DNA of 41,096 nt. Source: Pseudomonas agarici (GTDB lineage Bacteria > Pseudomonadota > Gammaproteobacteria > Pseudomonadales > Pseudomonadaceae). The notes below the pieces were generated by a model. It saw only the letters and a program-made list of their open reading frames with translations, was not told the origin of the DNA and made no database searches. Both the position numbers and the translations under genes were made by a program. This document shows, piece by piece, positions 25,487 through 32,651 of the stretch; the first letter of the stretch is position 1, and each line of letters begins with the position of its first letter. The stretch lies in contig NZ_FOAR01000036.1 of NCBI RefSeq assembly GCF_900109755.1, positions 1 through 41,096 of the forward strand, in the 5' to 3' direction.

Positions 25487-27031
25487 TCACGCGGCTTCGA
25501 TCTTGCTGCGATCGTGTCCAATCTTGTCGAGGTAGTCCTGCAGCTGCTGTTGTTCCGCCGGACTGGTGAGCAGGCCTAGCTTGCTGCGGCGCCAGAGAAT
25601 GTCCTGGGCGGTGGTTGCCCATTCGTCACTGCACAGATAATCCACCTCACGGGTGTACAGGCCGCCACCGAGGTGTTCGCCCAGCTCGCTCAGGTTTTGC
25701 ACGCCTTCCAGCAGGCGCCAGGCCCGGTTGCCGTAGCTGGTGGCCCAGCGGCGGGCGATGTCGCTGGGCAGCCAATCGAAACGGCGGCGTATCTCTTGCG
25801 CCAGCGCCAGCGGTGTGCTCATCTGTTCACCGCCGGGCAGCGTCGAAGTGGCGGTCCAGCTCGGGCGCATCTGTGTGAAGAATGGCGATAGTTGCGCCAT
25901 CACCGACTCGGCCAGCTTACGGTAGGTGGTCAGCTTGCCGCCAAATACCGACAGCAGCGGTGCTTCGTCGTCATTGCCGGACAGGGCCAGGGTGTAGTCG
26001 CGAGTCACCGCCGAAGGGTTGTCGGATTCGTCATTGCACAGTGGCCGGACACCGGAGTAGCTGTGCAGAATATCGTCGCGGACCAGTTGTTTCTTGAAGT
26101 GCGCGTTGACCACCTTGAGCAGGTAATCGGTTTCCGCCTCGGTGATCGTGACCTTGGCCGGATCGCCCTGGTATTCACGGTCGGTGGTGCCGATCAGGGT
26201 AAAACGGTCCAAGTACGGAATGGTGAACACGATGCGCTGGTCTTCGTTCTGTAGGATGTGCGCATGTTCGCCTTCGTATAACCGTGGCACGATCAAGTGG
26301 CTGCCCTGGATCAGGCGGATACCGTAGGGCGAGTCCAGCTTCAGGTCATCCTTGATGAATTTGGCGACCCACGGGCCGGCCGCATTCACCAGGGCCTTGG
26401 CCTGGATCGAGAAGCGGGTGTCATCGGCGCGTTCCATCTCCAGATGCCACTGGCCCTTGCTGCGGCGGGCGCTGACGCAACGGGTGCGGGTATGGATATG
26501 GGCTCCTTGCTCCCGCGCAGCCATGGCGTTGAGCACGACCAGGCGGGCGTCATCGACCCAACAGTCGGAATATTCGAAACCCTTGCTGATTTCGGCCTTG
26601 AGCGGGCTGTCGGCGCCGAATCTCAAACTACGGGAACCGGCGAGTTTTTCGCGCTTGCTCAGGTGATCATAAAGAAACAGGCCGGCACGAATCATCCAGG
26701 CCGGACGCAGGTGCGGGCGGTGCGGCAGGATAAACCGCATCGGTTTGACGATATGCGGCGCTTTGGCGAGCAACACTTCGCGTTCGGCCAGTGCTTCGCG
26801 CACCAGGCGGAACTCATAGTGCTCCAGATAGCGCAGGCCACCGTGGATCAGCTTGCTGCTGGCTGACGACGTGTGACTGGCGAGGTCGTCCTTTTCGCAA
26901 AGGAACACCGAAAGACCGCGACCGGCTGCGTCCGCGGCAATCCCCACGCCGTTGATGCCACCGCCAATGACGGCGATGTCATAGCGCTCGGCAAGAGGAG
27001 GGGGGGTGGCAGGCAAGGTGCTGGGGGTCAT
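25487..27031 (-). CDS. glpD: Aerobic glycerol-3-phosphate dehydrogenase
   Basis: Membrane-associated flavoenzyme that oxidises sn-glycerol-3-phosphate to dihydroxyacetone phosphate and passes electrons to ubiquinone. It has 514 aa. The FAD-binding GxGxxG is in DIAVIGGGINGVGIAADAAGRG. Further family motifs are SSASSKLIHGGLRYLEHYEF, LVNAAGPWV and YSGVRPL. ATG 27031 is chosen for its GAGG site 7 bases upstream; an ATG at 27058 adds nine residues and is less likely. It is transcribed alone, with a GlpR-type operator over its probable promoter and a hairpin after its stop. Confidence 0.95.
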   Translation of the reverse strand: MTPSTLPATPPPLAERYDIAVIGGGINGVGIAADAAGRGLSVFLCEKDDLASHTSSASSKLIHGGLRYLEHYEFRLVREALAEREVLLAKAPHIVKPMRFILPHRPHLRPAWMIRAGLFLYDHLSKREKLAGSRSLRFGADSPLKAEISKGFEYSDCWVDDARLVVLNAMAAREQGAHIHTRTRCVSARRSKGQWHLEMERADDTRFSIQAKALVNAAGPWVAKFIKDDLKLDSPYGIRLIQGSHLIVPRLYEGEHAHILQNEDQRIVFTIPYLDRFTLIGTTDREYQGDPAKVTITEAETDYLLKVVNAHFKKQLVRDDILHSYSGVRPLCNDESDNPSAVTRDYTLALSGNDDEAPLLSVFGGKLTTYRKLAESVMAQLSPFFTQMRPSWTATSTLPGGEQMSTPLALAQEIRRRFDWLPSDIARRWATSYGNRAWRLLEGVQNLSELGEHLGGGLYTREVDYLCSDEWATTAQDILWRRSKLGLLTSPAEQQQLQDYLDKIGHDRSKIEAA

Positions 27032-27075
27032 CGGTGAGCCTCGCGGTGTTGATCTCATATTTGAATCTGAACATG

Positions 27076-27095
27076 AATGTTCATTTTCGAAAATA
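27076..27095 (-). promoter_or_regulatory. GlpR-type operator at the glpD promoter
   Basis: The 20 bases from 27076 match the E. coli GlpR consensus (ATGTTCG-WTAW-CGAACAT) at 17 of 20 positions, with both TTC and CGAA arms. They overlap a -10-like TATTAT (minus strand, 27093-27098) about 60 bp before the glpD start, the position expected for repression. No convincing -35 is seen. Confidence 0.6.
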
Positions 27096-27159
27096 ATAGC
27101 GGATAAAATCCCTTGAGACCACTCAAGTCCGATTGAAAAAATTGATCAGGATAGGACGA

Positions 27160-27179
27160 AAGGAAAATTATCGAACATT
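27160..27179 (-). promoter_or_regulatory. Second GlpR-type half-site upstream of glpD
   Basis: The right arm TTATCGAACATT is perfect while the left arm is degenerate, giving 15 of 20 matches to the GlpR consensus. It lies 84 bp upstream of the first operator, eight helical turns, which would suit looping between two GlpR tetramers. Confidence 0.5.
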
Positions 27180-27215
27180 GTGGAGCGATTGGCAGTGAGA
27201 GCAGAGACGGTGATG

Positions 27216-27327
27216 AGGCAGCTTGCTCCCGCCGGAGCCCTATGCGGTCCCACAACCCTGTGATCAGTGAAACCCGTTGGCTGATTTTATGGCTGCTGTG
27301 CAGGCAAGCTCCTTCGCCACGGAGGGG
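27216..27327. repeat. Pair of inverted REP-like units between glpD and glpR
   Basis: CAGCTTGCTCCCGCC (around 27219-27233) and the oppositely oriented CAGGCAAGCTCCTTCGCCAC (27301-27320) resemble a REP doublet (REPIN-like) of fluorescent pseudomonads. They are degenerate. The rest of this gap, about 27180-27340, shows nothing else I can assign. Confidence 0.4.
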
Positions 27328-27340
27328 AACCCGCTAAAGC

Positions 27341-28096
27341 TCAGACCACTTCCAGGCGGATTTTGTGTTGGCTGAGCAGTTGTGCCAGCGCCGGGGCTGG
27401 AGACTGGTCGGTCACCAGGCAGTCGATCAGGGTGATCGGCCCCAGGCGGACCATGGCGTTGCGGCCAAACTTGCTGGAGTCGGCGGCCAATATGACCTGG
27501 CGGGCATTGGCGATGATCGCCTGGGAAACCCGCACTTCCTGATAGTCGAAATCCAGCAGGCTACCGTCCTCATCAATGCCGCTGATGCCGACGAGGGCGA
27601 AGTCGACCTTGAATTGGTTGATGAAGTCGACGGCAGCGTGGCCCACCACACCGCCGTCGCGACGGACGTTGCCGCCGGCCAATTGCACTTCGAAATCGTC
27701 CTTGGCGCTGAGGATCGAGGCCACATGCAGGTTGTTGGTGATGATCTTCAACTGATTGTGGTTGAGCAGGGCACGGGCGATGGATTCGGTGGTGGTGCCG
27801 ATATTGATGAACAGCGAGGCGTGATCGGGGATCTGCGCGGCGATGGACTCGGCGATACGCTGTTTTTCATCGCGCATCTGGTCGGCGCGCATGGCGTAGG
27901 CGGTGTTCTCCACGCTCGAATCGTAGGCGGCGCCACCGTGGTAGCGGCGCAACAGATTGGCGTCCGCCAACTGGTTGATATCGCGACGGATGGTTTGTGG
28001 GGTCACGACAAATAACTGAGCCAGTTCCTCGATGCTGACATAGCTGCGTTCGCGGACCAGTTCGAGGATTTGCTGCTGGCGGGGAGGCAGATTCAT
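27341..28096 (-). CDS. glpR: Glycerol-3-phosphate regulon repressor GlpR (DeoR family)
   Basis: Repressor of the glp genes, relieved by glycerol-3-phosphate (or a related phosphate in pseudomonads). It has 251 aa. The DeoR winged helix-turn-helix covers about residues 1-60 (RQQQILELVRERSYVSIEELAQLFVVTPQTIRRDINQLAD pattern). The C-terminal sugar-phosphate-binding domain shows INIGTTTESIARALL and the LAGGNVRRDGG segment. It lies between glpD and glpK and has its own 180-bp leader. Operator candidates lie upstream of glpD and glpF. Confidence 0.92.
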   Translation of the reverse strand: MNLPPRQQQILELVRERSYVSIEELAQLFVVTPQTIRRDINQLADANLLRRYHGGAAYDSSVENTAYAMRADQMRDEKQRIAESIAAQIPDHASLFINIGTTTESIARALLNHNQLKIITNNLHVASILSAKDDFEVQLAGGNVRRDGGVVGHAAVDFINQFKVDFALVGISGIDEDGSLLDFDYQEVRVSQAIIANARQVILAADSSKFGRNAMVRLGPITLIDCLVTDQSPAPALAQLLSQHKIRLEVV

Positions 28097-28280
28097 GGGG
28101 CGTCCTTTTGGGCGGCCGTATAAATTCTTCCATCATGCCGCAGGAAGAACCTGTCTGCTACTTGCGCGGCCAATGAATCGTGCAGGTGCGCTGGCGGTGT
28201 CGTCAAGCGGGCGAGTGCCTGAGGGGCGGGCAGCGAATTGGTGGGAGCCGGGTAGTCGGCTCCGCCCGTGGAGGTTTGGC

Positions 28281-29786
28281 TTAATGGCTGCCTTCGTGCG
28301 GCTCCCAGTCGCGGGTACGGCTCACGGCTTTTTTCCAGCCGTCGTAGAGTTTTTCCTTCTCGATGTCGGCCAGTTGCGGCTCGAATTCCCGCTCGATCAC
28401 CGCCTTATCGCGCAATTCCTCCAGGCTACCCCAGAAGCCGCACGCCAGGCCTGCCAGGTAGGCGGCGCCGAGCGCGGTGGTTTCGCGCATTTGCGGGCGC
28501 TCGACGTGGGTGCCGAGGATATCGGCCTGGAATTGCATCAGGAAGTTGTTCGCCACCGCGCCTCCGTCCACGCGCAACGCCTTTAGGCGTTCGCCCGAAT
28601 CCTGTTGCATGGCATCCAGCACGTCGCGGGTCTGATAGGCAATCGATTCCAGTGCGGCGCGGATGATGTGGTCGACACGCACGCCACGGGTCAGGCCGAA
28701 CAAAGCGCCACGGGCATAGGGGTCCCAGTAGGGCGCGCCCAGACCGGTAAAAGCCGGGACCAGGTACACGCCGTTGCTGTCCTTGACCTTATTGGCGAAG
28801 TACTCGGTGTCATGGGCATCGTTGATGATCTTCAACTCGTCACGCAGCCATTGCACCGTGGAGCCACCGTTGAACACCGCGCCTTCCAAGGCATACGCCA
28901 CTTCGCCACGCGGGCCGCAGGCGATGGTGGTGAGCATGCCATGGTTGGATTTCACCGCCTTGGCGCCGGTGTTCATCAACAGGAAGCAGCCGGTGCCATA
29001 AGTGTTCTTGGCCTGGCCGGGCTCTACGCACATCTGGCCGAACAGGGCGGCCTGCTGGTCGCCGGCGATCCCGCCGATGGCGATGCCACTCTTGGTATGG
29101 CCGTAGATTTGCGAGGACGATTTCACTTGCGGGAGCATTTCTCGGGGAATGTCCAGCAGCTCCAGCATCTTCGTATCCCATTCCAGCGAATGGATGTTGA
29201 AGAGTAGGGTGCGCGAGGCGTTGGTGTAGTCGGTGACATGGGTCTTGCCGCCGGTGAATTTCCAGATCAGCCAGCTGTCGACGGTGCCGAACAGCAGCTC
29301 GCCATTGCGCGCGCGTTCGCGGCTGCCTTCGACGTGGTCGAGGATCCATTTCAGCTTGGTCCCGGAGAAGTACGGGTCGGTGACCAAGCCCGTGGTTTCG
29401 CGGATGTAGCCTTCATGGCCGTCGCGCTTGAGCTGTTGACAGATCTCGGTGCTGCGCCGGCATTGCCAGACGATTGCGTTGTAGATCGGACGGCCGCTGG
29501 TCTTATCCCAGACCACGGTGGTTTCACGCTGGTTGGTGATGCCAATGGCGGCGACCTGATCATGGTGCAGGCCGGCTTGTGCCAGGGCTTCGACCAGCAC
29601 CGCGCTCTGGGTGGCGAAAATTTCCATCGGATCGTGCTCGACCCAACCTGCCTGCGGGTAATGCTGCTGGAATTCACGTTGGGCGGTGCAGACCACGTTG
29701 GCATCGCGGTCGAAGATGATTGCCCGGGAGCTGGTCGTACCCTGGTCGAGGGCGACGATGTAGTTCTTATTCTGAAGGTCGGTCAT
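28281..29786 (-). CDS. glpK: Glycerol kinase
   Basis: Cytosolic FGGY-family kinase that phosphorylates glycerol with ATP to sn-glycerol-3-phosphate. It has 501 aa, the usual length. Motifs: DQGTTSSRAIIFD (phosphate-binding), the glycerol-binding GWVEHDP and NQRETTVVWD, the FGGY signature region (GEVAYALEGAVFNGGSTVQWL) and LRVDGGAVANNFLMQFQAD. It follows glpF by about 78 bp on the same strand and is probably transcribed with it from the promoter at about 30855-30883. Confidence 0.96.
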   Translation of the reverse strand: MTDLQNKNYIVALDQGTTSSRAIIFDRDANVVCTAQREFQQHYPQAGWVEHDPMEIFATQSAVLVEALAQAGLHHDQVAAIGITNQRETTVVWDKTSGRPIYNAIVWQCRRSTEICQQLKRDGHEGYIRETTGLVTDPYFSGTKLKWILDHVEGSRERARNGELLFGTVDSWLIWKFTGGKTHVTDYTNASRTLLFNIHSLEWDTKMLELLDIPREMLPQVKSSSQIYGHTKSGIAIGGIAGDQQAALFGQMCVEPGQAKNTYGTGCFLLMNTGAKAVKSNHGMLTTIACGPRGEVAYALEGAVFNGGSTVQWLRDELKIINDAHDTEYFANKVKDSNGVYLVPAFTGLGAPYWDPYARGALFGLTRGVRVDHIIRAALESIAYQTRDVLDAMQQDSGERLKALRVDGGAVANNFLMQFQADILGTHVERPQMRETTALGAAYLAGLACGFWGSLEELRDKAVIEREFEPQLADIEKEKLYDGWKKAVSRTRDWEPHEGSH

Positions 29787-29864
29787 TTTCGATTGCCTTG
29801 GACTGAAATAGGGGAAATCGGCTCGCTGGTGCGGCGCCTGTAGGCGCTGGCGTATCAGGGGGTT

Positions 29865-30713
29865 TCAGGAAGCCTGGACTTTGTTGGCGGTGGTGGTCGG
29901 TGCATCCTCTACGGCAGCGGCACGGGGCAGATGGCGGGCGATCATCCCGCGATACAGCGCAGCGCCAAGGCAGGCACCGACAATGGGTGCGAAAATCGGA
30001 ACCAGGAAATAGGGGATATCGCGTCCGCCAGTTAACGCTATTTCACCCCAGCCGGCGAAGAAGGTCATCAGCTTTGGCGCGAAATCCCGTGCCGGGTTCA
30101 TTGCGAAGCCGGTCAGCGGGCCCATCGCACTGCCGATCACGGCGATCAGCAGGCCGATCAGCAACGGCGCGAGAGGGCCATTGGGCAAGCCGTTGTCGTC
30201 GTCGGTCAGGGACATGATCACCCCCATCAGGATGGCGGTGATGATCACTTCGACCAAGAAGGCCTGGGCGGTGGTCAGGGCCGGATGCGGATAGGTGGTG
30301 AACACCGACGCCAGTTCCAGGCTGGCTTGCGAACCACGGATCATATGGTGAGTCTGTTCGAAATCGAAGAAAAGATTGCTGTAAAGTGTATAAACCAACG
30401 CGGCGGCACAGAAGGCGCCGCCCATCTGGGCAAGGATATAGAACCCTAGTTTGCGTTTTTCAAAGTCGGCGAACAGGCACAGTGCAATGCTGACGGCTGG
30501 ATTGAGGTGGGCGCCGGAAACGCCGGCGGTCAGGTAGATCGCCATGCTTACGCCGATCCCCCAAATGATGCTGATTTCCCACAGGCCAAAGCTGGCACCC
30601 GCGACTTTGAGCGCGGCAACACAACCTGTACCAAAAAAAATCAATAACGCGGTACCGAGGAATTCGGCGATGCATTGTCCCGACAGCGACGGTTGTTTCA
30701 AAGCGGTGGTCAT
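29865..30713 (-). CDS. glpF: Glycerol facilitator (aquaglyceroporin)
   Basis: Inner-membrane MIP channel that lets glycerol diffuse in; 282 aa. Six membrane segments and both pore signatures are present: NPA in SGAHLNPAVS and NPA in GFAMNPARDFAP. The Arg after the second NPA is the selectivity-filter Arg. It is the first gene of glpFK. The product is trapped by GlpK and oxidised by GlpD. Confidence 0.95.
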   Translation of the reverse strand: MTTALKQPSLSGQCIAEFLGTALLIFFGTGCVAALKVAGASFGLWEISIIWGIGVSMAIYLTAGVSGAHLNPAVSIALCLFADFEKRKLGFYILAQMGGAFCAAALVYTLYSNLFFDFEQTHHMIRGSQASLELASVFTTYPHPALTTAQAFLVEVIITAILMGVIMSLTDDDNGLPNGPLAPLLIGLLIAVIGSAMGPLTGFAMNPARDFAPKLMTFFAGWGEIALTGGRDIPYFLVPIFAPIVGACLGAALYRGMIARHLPRAAAVEDAPTTTANKVQAS

Positions 30714-30838
30714 TGGATACCTCGGTTTTTGTTGTTGTCCGGCGCCAATCCCGATGATCGGTGTGATCGTTCACCGACTTGCGGGAGGGCCTATCCGTGA
30801 AAGCTGTTTGCTACTGAGCACTGTGGGTGCCGAGTTGT

Positions 30839-30895
30839 TATTTTCACATTCGAAAAAATATAGACAAGGAACGCTTATGTCAAAGGTCGAAAATG
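30839..30895 (-). promoter_or_regulatory. glpFK promoter with two GlpR-like operators
   Basis: On the minus strand a perfect -35 TTGACA (30878-30883) is followed after 17 bp by TATTTT (30855-30860), or after 15 bp by TATATT. Two GlpR-like sites overlap it: 30876-30895 (13/20 to the E. coli consensus, over the -35) and 30839-30858 (13/20, over the -10 and start). The site bracket fits repression by GlpR. The remaining part of the 359-bp gap up to the ybaK start at 31073 shows nothing else I can support. Confidence 0.55.
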
Positions 30896-31072
30896 AACTG
30901 TCGTCCATATTCTGACCCTTGATTGGATGAATGAGGGATTGTGTCTGTCGGGCAGGCACTGTTTCGGGTATGCCCAGCGGCTTGAAATAGAGGCTTGAGA
31001 GTTTGTCATAGGAACTTTTTTTCTCAGGATGGCCTAAAATCCGGGTTCGCCTTCCTATCGTCAGGAACGACC

Positions 31073-31543
31073 ATGACGCCAGCACTGGATTTGCTGAAAA
31101 AAGTGCGTGCCGAACATCTCGTGCATAGTTACAAACATGATCCGAAAACTGCGTCCTATGGCTTGGAGGCGGTGGAAAAGCTTGGGCTCGCGCCGGCCCG
31201 GGTGTTCAAGACATTGCTGGTCTGCAGCGAAAAGGCCGAATTGCTGGTCGCGGTGGTGCCGGTTGTCACAAGTCTGGATTTGAAGGCGCTGGCTCAAGCG
31301 GCGGGGGTCAAGAAAGTCGAAATGGCGGACCCCGCCGTAGCCCAGCGGACCACCGGCTATCTGCTGGGTGGTATCAGCCCGTTGGGGCAGAAGAAGCGCC
31401 TGCGGACCTTTATCGACCAGAGTGCACGGTCTTTCGCGAGCATTTTTGTCAGCGCCGGGCGTCGCGGGCTGGAGGTTGAATTGGCACCCGCGGTACTGGC
31501 CGAACATACCCAGGCGAAGTTCGCGGATATCGCTCGGACCTGA
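31073..31543 (+). CDS. ybaK: Cys-tRNA(Pro)/Cys-tRNA deacylase YbaK
   Basis: Trans-editing enzyme of 156 aa that hydrolyses Cys mis-attached to tRNA-Pro. The YbaK/ProX-type fold is visible: ASYGLEAVEKLGLAPARVFKTLLV, then VVPVVTSLDLKALAQAAGVKKVEMAD and TTGYLLGGISPLGQKKRLRTFID, with the conserved catalytic Lys of the FKTL motif. ATG 31073 has AGGA nearby; the frame upstream is not supported. It is followed by the phzF-family gene after 63 bp in the same direction. Confidence 0.92.
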   Translation: MTPALDLLKKVRAEHLVHSYKHDPKTASYGLEAVEKLGLAPARVFKTLLVCSEKAELLVAVVPVVTSLDLKALAQAAGVKKVEMADPAVAQRTTGYLLGGISPLGQKKRLRTFIDQSARSFASIFVSAGRRGLEVELAPAVLAEHTQAKFADIART

Positions 31544-31606
31544 TTGGCGGGTATTGTTCTAGTGGCATCGCCCTTATGGTGTTGGTAAAGACAAGGAAAA
31601 GACGTC

Positions 31607-32389
31607 ATGCAGCTTGAATTTCACCAGGTCGACGCTTTCAGCGAGCGCCCCTTCGGTGGTAACCCGGCGATGGTCTATCGGCTCGACGCCTGGCTGGCGG
31701 ACGAACTGATGCAGAGGATTGCCGCCGAACACAATCTGGCGGAAACCGCGTTTGTGGTTCGGGAAGGGGCGCAATGGCACATTCGCTGGTTTACTCCCAC
31801 AACCGAAGTTCCGCTCTGCGGTCACGCGACACTGGCCAGTGCCTTGGTGCTGTTCGAGGTCTACGGCGAAACGCTGGAAACCATCGATTTTGTCTGCCAG
31901 TCCGGCCCTCTGAGTGTCAGTCGCGGGGGGGACCTGTTATGGCTGGATTTTCCGGTAATCATGCCTGCTGAGATTGAGAGACCCCTGGAGATCGAACGGG
32001 CGCTTGGTACGACTGTGGTCGATGTGCTCGGGGCTCATGAGTTGTTTGTGGTGTTGGCCTCGGAGCAGGCGGTGCGTAGATGCACGCCAGATTGGGCGAT
32101 GGTGGCGAAGCTGCCTTGGCCAGGGGTGATTGTCACCGCGCCAGGTCAGCGGCACGATTTTGTCTCGCGTTATTTTGCCCCTGCCATTGGCATCAACGAG
32201 GACCCAGTCACCGGGTCGACCCATTGCGCGCTGATTCCCTACTGGGCGCAACGCCTGGGCAAGACCGGCTTGACGGCTTACCAATGCTCGCCGCGGGGCG
32301 GTGAGTTGTTCTGCCGCCTTGAAGGCGATAGGGTGAAGATCGGCGGTCGTGCGGCTCTGGTGGCAAAAGGGCAATTGCTGCTGGGGTAA
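31607..32389 (+). CDS. PhzF-family isomerase/epimerase
   Basis: Member of the PhzF/DapF-like fold family, 260 aa. Features: FHQVDAFSERPFGGNPAMV at the N-terminus, the catalytic Glu in NLAETAFV, GHATLASALVLF and the second-domain NEDPVTGSTHCAL. Real PhzF enzymes isomerise a phenazine precursor; most chromosomal homologues such as this have unknown substrates. No other phenazine genes are present, so it should not be read as a phenazine producer. A perfect 9-bp stem after the stop probably ends the message. Confidence 0.88.
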   Translation: MQLEFHQVDAFSERPFGGNPAMVYRLDAWLADELMQRIAAEHNLAETAFVVREGAQWHIRWFTPTTEVPLCGHATLASALVLFEVYGETLETIDFVCQSGPLSVSRGGDLLWLDFPVIMPAEIERPLEIERALGTTVVDVLGAHELFVVLASEQAVRRCTPDWAMVAKLPWPGVIVTAPGQRHDFVSRYFAPAIGINEDPVTGSTHCALIPYWAQRLGKTGLTAYQCSPRGGELFCRLEGDRVKIGGRAALVAKGQLLLG

Positions 32390-32409
32390 ACGTAATATTG
32401 TCTTGCACC

Positions 32410-32429
32410 GTGCTGCCAGGTGGCAGCAC
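32410..32429 (+). terminator. Hairpin after the phzF-family gene
   Basis: GTGCTGCCA and TGGCAGCAC pair perfectly around two bases, 20 bp after the stop. No T run follows, so it may need Rho or serve as a 3' stabiliser. Confidence 0.5.
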
Positions 32430-32536
32430 CGGCGAGCTAGGGAAATGTTTCTCCTCTCGTTGGAATAGTAGTCGAGCAGCTTTGGAAGGTTATTCTGCTT
32501 TGAAATAAAAGAACAGGTTTAAGTTTCAATAATGTT

Positions 32537-32566
32537 TTGGCCGCTTTGTCGTTTTTTCACTATAGT
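32537..32566 (+). promoter_or_regulatory. Possible sigma-70 promoter of the A-T-R gene
   Basis: TTGGCC (32537-32542) is followed after 18 bp by TATAGT (32561-32566). Transcription would start about 80 bases before the ATG at 32652. The region from about 32450 is clearly AT-richer than the housekeeping genes around it. Confidence 0.4.
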
Positions 32567-32651
32567 CCGCGTGCCCCACGATTCTTTGACCATTCAGCGC
32601 AAGATGAAGTTGGGAGGGGAATCGGGAGGGGATTTGACAAAGGGAGTCGTC

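Noticed and set aside
27236..27300. Possible small RNA between glpD and glpR
   Set aside because: No promoter and terminator pair could be seen; the sequence looks like the inside of a degenerate REP doublet.
31607..32389. Phenazine biosynthesis locus
   Set aside because: Only a PhzF-family fold is present; no other phz genes occur, and most such homologues are unrelated to phenazines.
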